From Streptomyces sp. WAC05374 (GTDB lineage: Bacteria > Actinomycetota > Actinomycetes > Streptomycetales > Streptomycetaceae): a stretch of 64,000 nt of DNA. Of the stretch, positions 43,416 to 52,997 are shown piece after piece. The stretch is taken from assembly GCF_004353505.1 (NCBI RefSeq), contig NZ_SMNQ01000012.1:62001-126000 (forward strand), in the 5' to 3' direction. The notes under the pieces are model-generated. The model worked only from the letters and a program-made list of their open reading frames with translations, made no database searches and was not told where the DNA came from. The translations under genes and the position numbers were made by a program. How positions within the stretch are numbered: position 1 is the first letter of the stretch; every line of letters starts with the position of its first letter.

Positions 43416-43894
43416 CAGCGTGCCTCGTCGGCCTCGTCGGGCACGGTGTGCATCGCGGCCTCCTCGGCGGACGCCGCCGCTCCGGCGATGCCGACGTCCC
43501 GGGCCACCACGTCCTTCTCGTCGTCGGTGCGCACGCCCTCGTCCGGGGCGACGAGTCGGCCGGAGCGCTCGCGGCCGACCTGGTCGTCGATGGGCTCGCC
43601 GTCGCCGCCGGGCAGGTCGCCGATGCCGTTGGAGTCGTCCGGCTCCTGGAGGGCCGGGTCGGGCACCTCCTCGGAGAGCCGCTGGTCGAGCGTCTCGCCC
43701 TCGCGCTGCTCCCGGGCGGTGGTGCCGACGTGGTTGACGGCGAGCGGCCGCTCGGGCGGGGACCAGCCTTCGTCGTAGGGGTCCGCCTCCCGGTCCGAGA
43801 GGGTGTCCTCGGGGTCGAGGATGCCGTCGTCCTCCCGGCCCTCGGCGTCATCCGGCTGGTAGACGTTGTCGCCCATCGCTTCTTCGGTTCCCAT
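43415..43894 (-). CDS. DUF5709 protein
   Basis: A 159-residue, highly acidic protein with YQPDDAEGREDDGILDPEDTL at its N terminus, as in the actinobacterial DUF5709 family of unknown function. The ATG at 43894 follows GGGAG; a second ATG at 43876 is possible. It opens the operon containing the molybdenum hydroxylase and is coupled to its first subunit. About 200 bp upstream contain no gene. Confidence 0.8.
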   Translation of the reverse strand: MGTEEAMGDNVYQPDDAEGREDDGILDPEDTLSDREADPYDEGWSPPERPLAVNHVGTTAREQREGETLDQRLSEEVPDPALQEPDDSNGIGDLPGGDGEPIDDQVGRERSGRLVAPDEGVRTDDEKDVVARDVGIAGAAASAEEAAMHTVPDEADEAR

Positions 43895-44101
43895 GGCGTG
43901 GCTCCCGTCTGCTGCTCCTGCGGCTCGGCGCCTTCGGCTCGTACGACTGATCGCGTATCCAGCCTGGAACAGGTCACACATCCCGGCACTCCGGACACCC
44001 GCCGGGGGGGGTGGGGGCAGCCCTGGGGCGGCCGGCCGTCGCGGGGCGGGGGGGCGCCCCCGGGCGGCCGGCCGGGGAATGGGGCGGGGCGGCCGGGAGG
44101 G

Positions 44102-44359
44102 TCAGGGGTGGTCGTCGCTGGTGCCGAGGGCGGAGACGTCCCAGGCGAGGAGGCGTTCGGCTTCGCGGTGGGTGAGGTCGGCGAGGCGTCTCGCCTCGCC
44201 GAGCACGTCTCCGTGCTCCTCGACGAGCTGGTCGTATATCGGCGAACCGGGCGGGCTGTGGCGCGGGAACACGTGCGGTTTCTCCTCCGGGCGCGGGCGG
44301 CTACGGGGCACCGGGGCGGTCCCGGCGCCCCGGCACCTGCCCACGGCCCGCCGGAACAT
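44102..44359 (-). CDS. Small conserved-type hypothetical protein
   Basis: An 85-residue frame. The second half (SPIYDQLVEEHGDVLGEARRL then LLAWDVSAL) looks like a real helical protein, whereas the first 35 residues are Arg/Pro-rich and overlap the end of the upstream gene in another frame. A later start is therefore possible. The function is unknown. It appears to be the last gene of the ligase operon. Confidence 0.5.
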   Translation of the reverse strand: MFRRAVGRCRGAGTAPVPRSRPRPEEKPHVFPRHSPPGSPIYDQLVEEHGDVLGEARRLADLTHREAERLLAWDVSALGTSDDHP

Positions 44360-45074
44360 GCGGAATCCACCCCACCGCTTGCCGGCCGTGCCGCGAGCCG
44401 CTGTACGCCGCGGCCCGCAGGCCGTGCAGCCGGTCCGTGGGCCGCAGGCCGGGGAGGCCGTGCAGGTACGGGTCGTACGTCGGCGTCGTGCCCGCCGGAT
44501 ACGGCCGTGGCGTCCCGACGACGAGGGTCGCGAGGCCCCGCCAGGGCTCGCCCGGGCCGGCCGCGCACAGCTCGACGCGGACGGGGGCGTCGTCCAGCGC
44601 CCGGCGCAGCGAGGCCAGGTCGCCGCGCACCCGGCGCCGTTGCGCGCCGCGCACCGGAAACGCGGCGATCACCCGTTCCCGGTCACCCACCCGGTAGGCC
44701 AGCAGGGTGGAGTACGGCCCGGCCAGGGCGTCGCGCCGGGGGCGCGGCACATGGCGGCCCACCGGGCCCGAGCCGCTGGAGGTCAGCAGCAGGTCCAGCG
44801 GAGCGCCGGTCCCGCCCGCGTCCTCGACCCGGAGGGCGAGCCCCAGTGCGTCCGGCCACCGCGCCGGCAGCCCGGCCGCCCGCGACCACCGCACGGTCAC
44901 CTCGTACCGGCCCGCGCCGTCCAGGAACGGCACGCCCCACGGGGCGGCCCCGCCGGCGGTCCCGGGCACGTCCAGCACGCCCGCACAGGTCAGGCCCCAC
45001 GGGTGGAACGCCGGTGCGGAGCGCCGCCGGGCGATGCGGCGCGCCATGCCGAAGACCCGCTTCTCGATCGCCAC
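44301..45074 (-). CDS. Hypothetical protein, phosphodiesterase/catalase-like family
   Basis: A 257-residue protein resembling Streptomyces proteins often labelled phosphodiesterase, with AFHPWGLTCAGVL, an RxS-type strand VTVRWSRAAGLP and DLLLTSSGSGP. It lacks catalytic motifs I can name. Its C-terminal about 30 residues are low-complexity and overlap the next gene, so a frameshift close to the end is possible. It lies 48 bp after the YbdK gene. Confidence 0.55.
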   Translation of the reverse strand: MAIEKRVFGMARRIARRRSAPAFHPWGLTCAGVLDVPGTAGGAAPWGVPFLDGAGRYEVTVRWSRAAGLPARWPDALGLALRVEDAGGTGAPLDLLLTSSGSGPVGRHVPRPRRDALAGPYSTLLAYRVGDRERVIAAFPVRGAQRRRVRGDLASLRRALDDAPVRVELCAAGPGEPWRGLATLVVGTPRPYPAGTTPTYDPYLHGLPGLRPTDRLHGLRAAAYSGSRHGRQAVGWIPHVPAGRGQVPGRRDRPGAP

Positions 45075-45122
45075 GCCGGCTCCCTTCCGTCCGCGTGAGC
45101 GGGTACCCCCCGGGAGCGGCGG

Positions 45123-46223
45123 CTAATGCGGGCCCTCCTGGGTGCGGCGTACGCAGGCGGCGACGACCTCGCGGAGGCTGCCGGTGCGGTGCAGCAGGCG
45201 GCGCTGGACGCGCGCCCCGTTGCCGTCGCGCAGCAGCTCGGCCAGGCCCTGGCGGGCGAACTCGAGGTCGCCGTTCTCGTCGAGGGCCTTCTCGATGTGG
45301 CCGAGCAGCGCGTACACGACGTGGTCGGCCGGGGCGGGGCGCATGGTCAGCGGGTGGATCAGCACGTCGTCCACGCCGGAGCGGCCGGCCTGCCAGGCCG
45401 CGGCGCGCAGCAGGCCGACGCCGTGGCGGGCGACGGGCTCGCCCTCGCGCCACTCCCGGGCGGCGGTGTCCACCAGGCCGCGGGTCAGAGTGGCGAGCAG
45501 GGCGGTGGTGGACGCGTCCAGGCAGACGTCGGCGGCGCGGACCTCGACGGTGGGGTACTTGCGGGACAGCCGGGCGTCGAAGTAGATCATCCCCTCGTCG
45601 TGCAGGACGCCGGTGTCGAGCAGGTCGCGCACCTGCTGGTGGTAGCGGCGTGCCGAGCCGAAGACCTCCACGGGGCCCGCCGAGGGCCAGCGTCCCCACA
45701 CCCGGCTGCGGTAGCTGTTGTAGCCACTGTCGTGGCCCTGCCAGAAGGGCGAGTTGGTGCTCAGCGCGAGCAGGACGGACAGCCACGGCCGTATCCGGTC
45801 CAGGACGCCGACGCCCTCTTCGTCGGACTCGACCGACACATGGACGTGGCAGCCGCAGGTGAGCTGTTCCAGGGCGGTGAGGCCGAACTGCTCCTGTATC
45901 CAGCGGTAGCGCTTGCCCTCGGTGAGGGCCGGCCCGGCGGGCAGGGGCGAGGTGGCGAGGGCCACCACCGCGGCCCCGGCCTCCCCGGCGTGCCGGGCGG
46001 CCACCGCGCGCCAGCGTTCGATCTCGGCGGCCAGCTCGCGCATGCCGCTCCGGGGGTGCGTGGCGAACTCGAGCTGCTGCCCCTGGAGCTCCTTGGTGAA
46101 GGCGTGGCCCCTGCCCCTGCTCTCCTTGGCCGCGATGGCCAGCACGGCCGTGGACAGGGCGCGTGGCTCGCCGGTCCGCGGGTCCACCAGGAGGAGTTCC
46201 TCCTCCACTCCGACAGTGCGCAA
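45123..46223 (-). CDS. YbdK-type carboxylate-amine ligase (glutamate-cysteine ligase 2 family)
   Basis: About 366 residues of the GCS2 family, with GVEEELLLVDP at the N terminus and the central CGCHVHVSVES, VWGRWP and YPTVEVRAADVC blocks. Such proteins show weak glutamate-cysteine ligase activity; the natural substrate is uncertain. TTG at 46223 is chosen because it gives the usual start (M)RTVGVEEEL with GGAAAGG upstream. ATG at 46247 would add eight residues and has no clear ribosome site. Confidence 0.85.
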   Translation of the reverse strand: MRTVGVEEELLLVDPRTGEPRALSTAVLAIAAKESRGRGHAFTKELQGQQLEFATHPRSGMRELAAEIERWRAVAARHAGEAGAAVVALATSPLPAGPALTEGKRYRWIQEQFGLTALEQLTCGCHVHVSVESDEEGVGVLDRIRPWLSVLLALSTNSPFWQGHDSGYNSYRSRVWGRWPSAGPVEVFGSARRYHQQVRDLLDTGVLHDEGMIYFDARLSRKYPTVEVRAADVCLDASTTALLATLTRGLVDTAAREWREGEPVARHGVGLLRAAAWQAGRSGVDDVLIHPLTMRPAPADHVVYALLGHIEKALDENGDLEFARQGLAELLRDGNGARVQRRLLHRTGSLREVVAACVRRTQEGPH

Positions 46224-46409
46224 CGGAAACCACCTTTCCGATCGCATCCAGCGGGGACTGGTCCTGAGGACTGCGCGGGACGCACCATCATCCCGGCTCG
46301 GCAGGCTCCGCGCACCGGTCCGTCGGGCCTGGGTCGGGGATGTGGCGAGTTCCCGACGCCCGCGGCTTGAACCCCTCCGGGTACCCCGCTCGCGGGGCCG
46401 TCCCCAGGT

Positions 46410-47633
46410 TCAGAACTCGTCGCCGGTGTTCGGCTCCAGTTCCGTCGCCAGGGCCGCGTCCAGCCGGGCCGCCGCGCCCTCGGTGTGCTCCACCACGAGG
46501 CCCGCGCGCACCAGGTGCCGGACCCGCGTGCCGCCCAGGTAGCAGGCCGCGAGGTCCCGGACGTCGAGGCTCAGGTCGGGCGCGGCGTCCACCGGCTCGT
46601 AGGAGCAGGTGCCCTCGGTGGCGGTGAGCCGGAAGCGGCCGGTGTTGGCGGGCACGTGGTCGTCCCGGACGTCCAGCACGACGTCGACGGGCGCGGCCCA
46701 GGAGCGGCCGGTGAGCGCCGCCGCGGCGTCGACCAGCCGGACCCACAGGCCCGGGAACCGGCCCGTGATCCGCACCTGGTCGCGGTCGGCGGCGAACAGC
46801 GCCAGCGGGTCGTCCAGCGGGCGGCCCCAGGCGCGGACCGTGCCGGTGAGGTCGATGGAGGCCGCGTACCGCCACAGGGCGGCGGCTGCGGCGGCGTCGT
46901 CCGCCTCCAGCTCGTCGACGCGCACCACGCCGGGTGTGTTCGTGTCGTCGTCACCGGACTTGGTGCGGTACACGGCGTACCCGGCGATCGGCTCGCCCTC
47001 GGCGCCGAGGACGACGATCCGGGGCGGGGACAGCTCGTCGTCCTCCTCGTCCTCCTCCACCAGCCACTCGCCGCTCCAGCGCTCGGCGTCCCGGGCGATC
47101 CGGCCCGCACGGACGGCGCGCGTGGCGTCGTAGTAGGGACCCACGACGTCCGGGACGTCGGCCGGGGCGACCAGCCGCAGCGGCCGCTCGTCGGGCGCGA
47201 TGCGCAGGGCGAGCGGGCGGCGGGAGTCGATCTCGATGCTGAGGCACTCCATGGCGGGGGCGAAGCCGTACCGGCCGTAGATGGCGTCCTCGGACGCCCA
47301 CAGCGCGGCCAGCGGCCGGCCCTGCCGGGCCGCGCGCCGGAACAGCTCGGCGATCATCGCGGAGAGCACGCCGCGCCGGCGGTGGGTGGGCGCGACGGAG
47401 ACGAACGTCAGTCCCGGGCAGGGCAGATCGCCGCCGGGGACGGAGAGGATGAAGCGGTGGGCGGCGACGAACCCGACCAGGGTGTCGCCGTCGTACGCGC
47501 CGATGCGCTCGCACTGGAGCACCAGCTCGCGGTGGTGCTTGCGCTTCTCCTCCTCCGGATTGTCGTGGAAGACCAGGTACACGAGCTCCATGGCCCGGTC
47601 CACATGGGCCTCGGGCACATCACGGATGTCCAT
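46410..47633 (-). CDS. Eis-like GNAT N-acetyltransferase
   Basis: A 407-residue protein of the Eis family: two GNAT domains followed by a sterol-carrier-like domain. The acetyl-CoA loop is VSVAPTHRRRGVLSAMI (about 78-94). As in Eis, the chain ends in a free Phe carboxylate (TGDEF), which is the catalytic base in mycobacterial Eis. Eis enzymes acetylate amines, including aminoglycosides in mycobacteria. The substrate here is unknown. Confidence 0.85.
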   Translation of the reverse strand: MDIRDVPEAHVDRAMELVYLVFHDNPEEEKRKHHRELVLQCERIGAYDGDTLVGFVAAHRFILSVPGGDLPCPGLTFVSVAPTHRRRGVLSAMIAELFRRAARQGRPLAALWASEDAIYGRYGFAPAMECLSIEIDSRRPLALRIAPDERPLRLVAPADVPDVVGPYYDATRAVRAGRIARDAERWSGEWLVEEDEEDDELSPPRIVVLGAEGEPIAGYAVYRTKSGDDDTNTPGVVRVDELEADDAAAAAALWRYAASIDLTGTVRAWGRPLDDPLALFAADRDQVRITGRFPGLWVRLVDAAAALTGRSWAAPVDVVLDVRDDHVPANTGRFRLTATEGTCSYEPVDAAPDLSLDVRDLAACYLGGTRVRHLVRAGLVVEHTEGAAARLDAALATELEPNTGDEF

Positions 47634-47744
47634 GGTCCGGACTGTAGTCTCCGGATAACGGGCAGGTCACGGGGGTTTTCCGCCGCCTTGATCGGGGGCC
47701 TGCCCCCGGTCGGCCGGTCGCCCGTACAGGGCCGGCGTCCGCGC

Positions 47745-48884
47745 TCAGGCCACCGATCCGATGCGTCCGGCCGGGGAGGCGTCCGGGCCGTCGTGGTGGA
47801 TCGGGGTGTGGGCGCCCGTGAGGGAGACACCGCTGCCGCCGCGCCGGGAGGCCACGATCTCCGCGCCGATCGACAGGGCGGTCTCCTCCGGTGTGCGGGC
47901 ACCGAGGTCGAGGCCGATCGGGGAACGCAGCCGGGCCAGTTCCAGGTCGGTGACGCCGACCTCGCGGAGGCGCTTGTTGCGGTCCTCGTGGGTGCGGCGG
48001 GAGCCCATCGCGCCGATGTACGCGACGGGAAGCTTGAGGGCCAGTTCGAGCAGGGGCACGTCGAACTTGGCGTCATGGGTGAGGACGCACAGCACCGTGC
48101 GGGCGTCCACCTCGGTGCGCGCCAGGTACTCGTGCGGCCACTCGACGACGATCTCGTCCGCCTCGGGGAAGCGGACGGGTGTGGCGAAGACCGGGCGGGC
48201 GTCGCACACGGTGACGTGGTAGCCGAGGAACTTCCCCACCCGTACCAGAGCGGAGGCGAAGTCGATCGCGCCGAAGACGATCATGCGGGGGGCCGGCACG
48301 CTGGATTCGACCAGCAGGGTGAGCGGCTGTCCGCACCGCGAGCCCTCCTGGCCGATGGTGACGGTGCCGGTGCGGCCGGCGTCGAGCATGGCACCGGCCT
48401 CGCCCGCCGCCGTCCGGTCCAGTTCGGGGTGGCCGCCGAGGCTTCCCTCGTACGAGCCGTCGGGGTGGACGAGGAGGGCGCGGCCCATCAGCCCGGCCGG
48501 GCCGTCGGTGATCCGGGCCAGAGCCGCCGCCTCCCCTCCGGCGGCGGCTCCGAGCGCGGCGGGGTAGACCCCGCCGCGTACCGGAGTGACGAGGATGTCG
48601 ATGACTCCGCCGCAGGTCAGGCCTACCGCGAAGGCGTCCTCGTCGCTGTAGCCGAAGCGTTCCAGGACGGTCTCGCCGTCCTGGAGCGCCTGCCGGCACA
48701 GGTCGTACACGGCCCCCTCCACACATCCGCCGGAGACCGACCCGATCGCCGTGCCCTCGCTGTCCACGGCGAGGGCGGCGCCCGGCTGACGGGGCGCGCT
48801 GCCACCGACGGCCACCACGGTGGCGACGGCGAAGTCACGTCCCTGCTCGACCCACCGGTGCAGTTCCTCGGCGATGTCCAGCAT
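47745..48884 (-). CDS. xdhC: XdhC-family molybdenum cofactor insertion protein
   Basis: A 379-residue protein. The N-terminal XdhC domain has GGSAPRQPGA and GSVSGGCVEGAV; the C-terminal Rossmann half has IVFGAIDFASALVRVGKFLGY and GAMGSRRTHEDR. XdhC proteins bind molybdenum cofactor, promote its sulfuration and load xanthine dehydrogenase. The ATG at 48884 follows AAGGAGG. It lies 38 bp after the purine permease, so it should serve the xanthine dehydrogenase at 50.6-54.5 kb. Confidence 0.88.
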   Translation of the reverse strand: MLDIAEELHRWVEQGRDFAVATVVAVGGSAPRQPGAALAVDSEGTAIGSVSGGCVEGAVYDLCRQALQDGETVLERFGYSDEDAFAVGLTCGGVIDILVTPVRGGVYPAALGAAAGGEAAALARITDGPAGLMGRALLVHPDGSYEGSLGGHPELDRTAAGEAGAMLDAGRTGTVTIGQEGSRCGQPLTLLVESSVPAPRMIVFGAIDFASALVRVGKFLGYHVTVCDARPVFATPVRFPEADEIVVEWPHEYLARTEVDARTVLCVLTHDAKFDVPLLELALKLPVAYIGAMGSRRTHEDRNKRLREVGVTDLELARLRSPIGLDLGARTPEETALSIGAEIVASRRGGSGVSLTGAHTPIHHDGPDASPAGRIGSVA

Positions 48885-48922
48885 GTCGGCCTCCTTACAG
48901 GCGGATGTGTGAGGGGGTCCCG

Positions 48923-50365
48923 TCAGTGCGCGGTACCCGTGGCGAAGTAAAAGACGAACACCGCGGAGAGCACCCACATGAGGATGCTGGGCTCCCGCCA
49001 CTTGCCCTGCGCCGCCTTGATGGCGCAGTACGCGATGACACCCGCGCCGACACCGGTGGTGATGGTGTAGGTGAACGGCATCAGCACGACGGTCAGGAAG
49101 ACCGGGACGGCGACGGACCAGTCGGTCCAGTCCACGTGCCGGGCGTTCTGGAGCATCATCGCTCCGATCACGACCAGGGCCGCGGAGGCGACCTGGCCCG
49201 GCACGAGCTGGGTGAGCGGGGTGAAGAACAGACACGCGGCGAAGAACAGACCGGTGACCGAGGCCGACAGCCCCGTACGCGCGCCCTCACCGACGCCCGT
49301 GGCGGACTCGATGAAGACGGTCTGGCCGGAGGCACCCGCGGCGCCACCGATGGCACCGCCGGCACCGTCGATGAACAGGGCCTTGTTCAGACCGGGCATG
49401 CGGCCCTGGGCGTCGGCGAGCTTGGCCTCCTGGCCGACGGCGATGATGGTCGCCATGGCGTCGAAGAAGCCCGCCAGCACCAGGGTGAAGACGATCATGC
49501 CGACGGTGGTGTAGCCGAGCTGCTCCCAGCCGCCGAACTCGACCTCGCCGAAGAGCGAGAAGTCCGGCATGGAGACGAAGCTGCCGTGCAGGATCGGCGC
49601 CTTGCCGCCCCACTCCTCCTCACTGATGAGGCCGGTCGCGGTGGCGACGACGGAGATGATCGTGCCGACCACGATGCCGAGCAGGATGGCGCCGGGCACC
49701 TTGCGGGCCTGGAGCATGAAGATCAGCAGCAGGGTGATGGCGAACAGCAGCACCGGCCAGCCGGTGAGCGAGCCGCCCACACCGAGGGTGACGGGACCGC
49801 CGCCCTCGCTCTTGCCGACGAAGCCCGCGTTGACGAAGCCGATCATCGCGATGAAAAGGCCGATGCCCATCGTGATGCCGTGCTTCAGCGCCAGCGGGAT
49901 GGCGTTCATGATGACTTCACGAACACCGGTGACGACCAGCAGACAGATCACGGCGCCGTAGACGACGCACATGCCCATGGCCTGCGGCCAGGTCATTTCC
50001 GGGGCCACCTGGGTGGAGATGACGCCCGCGACACTCAGGCCCGCCGCGAGGGCGAGCGGGACCTTGCCGATGAAACCCATCGCCAGAGTGGTGACCGCTG
50101 CCGCGAGGGCGGTCGCGGTGATCAGGGCGGGCTGGCTCAGCTTGTCGCCGGCCGCGTCCGGACCGCCGAGGAGCAGCGGGTTGAGCAAGAGGATGTACGC
50201 CATCGCCATGAAGGTGGTGATGCCGCCGCGCACCTCGCGCGCGACCGTGGATCCTCTGTGGGTTATGTGAAAGTACCGGTCGAGCCAAGACCGTCCGGCG
50301 GGGACACGGGAACCGGATCCCGCGTCTTCGGCGACGGTCTTCGGCTCCACTGACGATTGGGTCAT
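48923..50365 (-). CDS. NCS2-family purine permease
   Basis: A 480-residue permease with about 12-14 membrane segments, of the AzgA-like NCS2 branch. VREVIMNAIPLALKHGITMG and the DGAGGAIGGAAGASGQTVFIES block carry the transport signature. It probably imports hypoxanthine, guanine or adenine. The ATG at 50365 follows GGGAG with 8-base spacing; a GTG at 50380 is unlikely. About 220 bp upstream hold only a possible promoter. Confidence 0.88.
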   Translation of the reverse strand: MTQSSVEPKTVAEDAGSGSRVPAGRSWLDRYFHITHRGSTVAREVRGGITTFMAMAYILLLNPLLLGGPDAAGDKLSQPALITATALAAAVTTLAMGFIGKVPLALAAGLSVAGVISTQVAPEMTWPQAMGMCVVYGAVICLLVVTGVREVIMNAIPLALKHGITMGIGLFIAMIGFVNAGFVGKSEGGGPVTLGVGGSLTGWPVLLFAITLLLIFMLQARKVPGAILLGIVVGTIISVVATATGLISEEEWGGKAPILHGSFVSMPDFSLFGEVEFGGWEQLGYTTVGMIVFTLVLAGFFDAMATIIAVGQEAKLADAQGRMPGLNKALFIDGAGGAIGGAAGASGQTVFIESATGVGEGARTGLSASVTGLFFAACLFFTPLTQLVPGQVASAALVVIGAMMLQNARHVDWTDWSVAVPVFLTVVLMPFTYTITTGVGAGVIAYCAIKAAQGKWREPSILMWVLSAVFVFYFATGTAH

Positions 50366-50586
50366 GGTGCCTACTCCCAAGGTTCAAAGGGGCACCCGCA
50401 TGCCCGGGGGCAAAGACTGCGGGATTTGGGATGGTGCGTTGGCTGCACGACCCGGGGGACGGCCCGAGACGAACGGGGTGATGCGGTACTGCGGTACTGC
50501 GTGGGGGGCGGGGGGTGGGGGGATGCTCCGGGCGGTGCGGGCGGTGGAAGTGTGACGTTCCCGGGAGGCACGCACCGCCCGGAGGG

Positions 50587-52995
50587 CTACAGGGTGCCGG
50601 TGAGGTGCTCGGGGCGTACCGGCGTCTTGTTGAGCTCCAGGCCCGTCGCGTTCCGGATCGCCGCGAGGACGGCCGGGGTGGACGACAGGGTCGGGGCCTC
50701 TCCGATGCCGCGCAGCCCGTAGGGCGCGTGGTCGTCGGCGAGCTCGAGCACGTCGACCGGGATGGTCGGGGTGTCGAGGATGGTGGGGATCAGGTAGTCC
50801 GTGAAGGAGGGGTTCCGCACCTTCGCGGTCTTGGGGTCGACGACGATCTCCTCCATGACCGCCACGCCCAGGCCCTGGGTGGTGCCACCCTGGATCTGGC
50901 CGACGACGGACAGCGGGTTGAGGGCCTTGCCGACGTCCTGGGCGCAGGCCAGCTCGATGACCTTGACCAGGCCGAGCTCGGTGTCCACCTCGACGACCGC
51001 GCGGTGCGCGGCGAACGAGTACTGGACGTGGCCGTTGCCCTGGCCGGTGCGGAGGTCGAAGGCCTCGGTGGGGCGGTGGCGCCACTCGGCCTCGATCTCG
51101 ACGACCTCGTTCTCCAGGACGTCCACCAGGTCGGCGAGGACCTCGCCGCCGTCGGTGACGACCTTGCCGCCCTCCAGGATCAGCTCGGCGGTGGCCCACG
51201 CGGGGTGGTACGTGCCGAACTTGCGGCGGCCGATCTCCAGCACCTTCTCGCGGACGAGCTCGCAGGAGTTCTTGACCGCGCCGCCGGTGACGTACGTCTG
51301 GCGGGAGGCGGAGGTGGAGCCGGCCGAGCCGACCTGGGTGTCGGCCGGGTTGATCGTCACCTGGGTGACGCCCAGCTCGGTGCGGGCGATCTGGGCGTGG
51401 ACGGTGATGCCGCCCTGGCCGACCTCGGCCATCGCGGTGTGGACGGTGGCGACCGCCTCACCGTTGATGACCTCCATGCGCACCTTGGCCGTGGAGTAGT
51501 CGTCGAAGCCCTCGGAGAAGCCGACGTTCTTGATGCCGACCGCGTAGCCGACACCGCGGACGACGCCCTCGCCGTGGGTGGTGTTGGACAGACCGCCGGG
51601 CAGCGCGCGGACGTCGGCGCCCTCGGTGGTCTCCCACTGGCGCTCCGGCGGCAGCGGGCGGGCCTTGATGCGGCGCAGCAGTTCGGCCACCGGGGCAGGC
51701 GAGTCGACCGGCTGCCCGGTCGGCATGAGCGTGCCCTGCTCCATGGCGTTGAGCCGGCGGAACTCGACCGGGTCCATGCCCAGCTTCGCCGCGAGCTTGT
51801 CCATCTGGGCCTCGTACGCGAAGCACGCCTGGACCGCGCCGAAGCCGCGCATGGCGCCGCAGGGCGGGTTGTTGGTGTAGAGCGCGACGGCCTCGATGTC
51901 GACGTCGTCGATGACGTACGGGCCGACGGAGAGCGAGGAGGCGTTGCCGACGACGGCCGGGGAGGCGGAGGCGTAGGCGCCGCCGTCCAGCACGATCCGG
52001 CACTTCATGTGCGTGAGCTTGCCGTCCTTGGTGGCGCCGTGCTCGTAGTAGAGCTTCGCCGGGTGGCGGTGGACGTGGCCGAAGAAGGACTCGAACCGGT
52101 TGTAGACGATCTTGACCGGCTTGCCGGTGCGCAGTGCCAGCAGGCAGGCGTGGATCTGCATGGACAGGTCCTCGCGGCCGCCGAAGGCGCCGCCGACGCC
52201 GGAGAGCGTCATGCGGACCTTCTCCTCGGGCAGGCCGAGGACGGGCGCGATCTGGCGCAGGTCGGAGTGGAGCCACTGGGTGGCGACGTACAGGTCGACG
52301 CCGCCGTCCTCGCCGGGCACGGCGAGGCCGGACTCGGGGCCGAGGAATGCCTGGTCCTGCATGCCGAAGGTGTACTCGCCCTCGACGATCACGTCGGCGC
52401 GCTCGCGGGCCGCCGCCACGTCGCCGCGGATGATCGGCTGGCGGTGCACGATGTTCGGGTGCGGTACGTGGCCGGCGTGGTGGTCGTCGCGGCCCGGGTG
52501 CAGCAGCGGCGCGTCGGGGGCGATCGCGGAGGCCTCGTCGGTGACGACGGGGAGCTCCTTGTACTCGACCTTGATCTTGGCGGCCGCGCGGCGGGCGGTC
52601 TCCGGGTGGTCGGCGGCGACCAGGGCGACCGGCTCGCCGTGGTGGCGTACCCGGCCGTGGGCGAGCACCGGGGTGTCCTGGATCTCCAGGCCGTAGTTCT
52701 TGACCTCGGTGGGCAGGTCGTCATAGGTCAGGACGGCGTACACGCCGGCCTGGGCGAGGGCCTCGGAGGTGTCGATGGAGACGATCTCGGCGTGGGCGAC
52801 CGGGGAGCGCAGGATCTGGCCCCACAGCATGTCCTCGTGCCACATGTCCGAGGAGTACGCGAACTCGCCGGTGACCTTGAGGGTGCCGTCGGGGCGGAGC
52901 GTGGACTCGCCGATGCCGCCCTTGGTCTGGGAGCCCTGGGTGACCTTGGTGGGAGTGCCGGCCGGGGCGGCGGCGACTCGGGTGTTTCGCGACAT
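50587..52995 (-). CDS. pucD: Xanthine dehydrogenase, molybdopterin-binding subunit
   Basis: An 802-residue large subunit. Blocks include SGVGGAFGGREDLSMQ for the cofactor, NPPCGAMRGFGAVQACFAYE and the catalytic-Glu region YGLRGIGEAPTLSSTPAVLA near the end. Together with the two preceding genes it oxidises hypoxanthine and xanthine. It starts 2 bp after the 2Fe-2S subunit gene. The symbol follows Bacillus purine genes and is by analogy. Confidence 0.88.
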   Translation of the reverse strand: MSRNTRVAAAPAGTPTKVTQGSQTKGGIGESTLRPDGTLKVTGEFAYSSDMWHEDMLWGQILRSPVAHAEIVSIDTSEALAQAGVYAVLTYDDLPTEVKNYGLEIQDTPVLAHGRVRHHGEPVALVAADHPETARRAAAKIKVEYKELPVVTDEASAIAPDAPLLHPGRDDHHAGHVPHPNIVHRQPIIRGDVAAARERADVIVEGEYTFGMQDQAFLGPESGLAVPGEDGGVDLYVATQWLHSDLRQIAPVLGLPEEKVRMTLSGVGGAFGGREDLSMQIHACLLALRTGKPVKIVYNRFESFFGHVHRHPAKLYYEHGATKDGKLTHMKCRIVLDGGAYASASPAVVGNASSLSVGPYVIDDVDIEAVALYTNNPPCGAMRGFGAVQACFAYEAQMDKLAAKLGMDPVEFRRLNAMEQGTLMPTGQPVDSPAPVAELLRRIKARPLPPERQWETTEGADVRALPGGLSNTTHGEGVVRGVGYAVGIKNVGFSEGFDDYSTAKVRMEVINGEAVATVHTAMAEVGQGGITVHAQIARTELGVTQVTINPADTQVGSAGSTSASRQTYVTGGAVKNSCELVREKVLEIGRRKFGTYHPAWATAELILEGGKVVTDGGEVLADLVDVLENEVVEIEAEWRHRPTEAFDLRTGQGNGHVQYSFAAHRAVVEVDTELGLVKVIELACAQDVGKALNPLSVVGQIQGGTTQGLGVAVMEEIVVDPKTAKVRNPSFTDYLIPTILDTPTIPVDVLELADDHAPYGLRGIGEAPTLSSTPAVLAAIRNATGLELNKTPVRPEHLTGTL

Positions 52996-52997
52996 GG

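Noticed and set aside
46410..47633. Eis-like enzyme as a streptomycin resistance gene
   Set aside because: It is over 20 kb from the cluster, and mycobacterial Eis acts on 2-deoxystreptamine aminoglycosides, so there is no support for this role.
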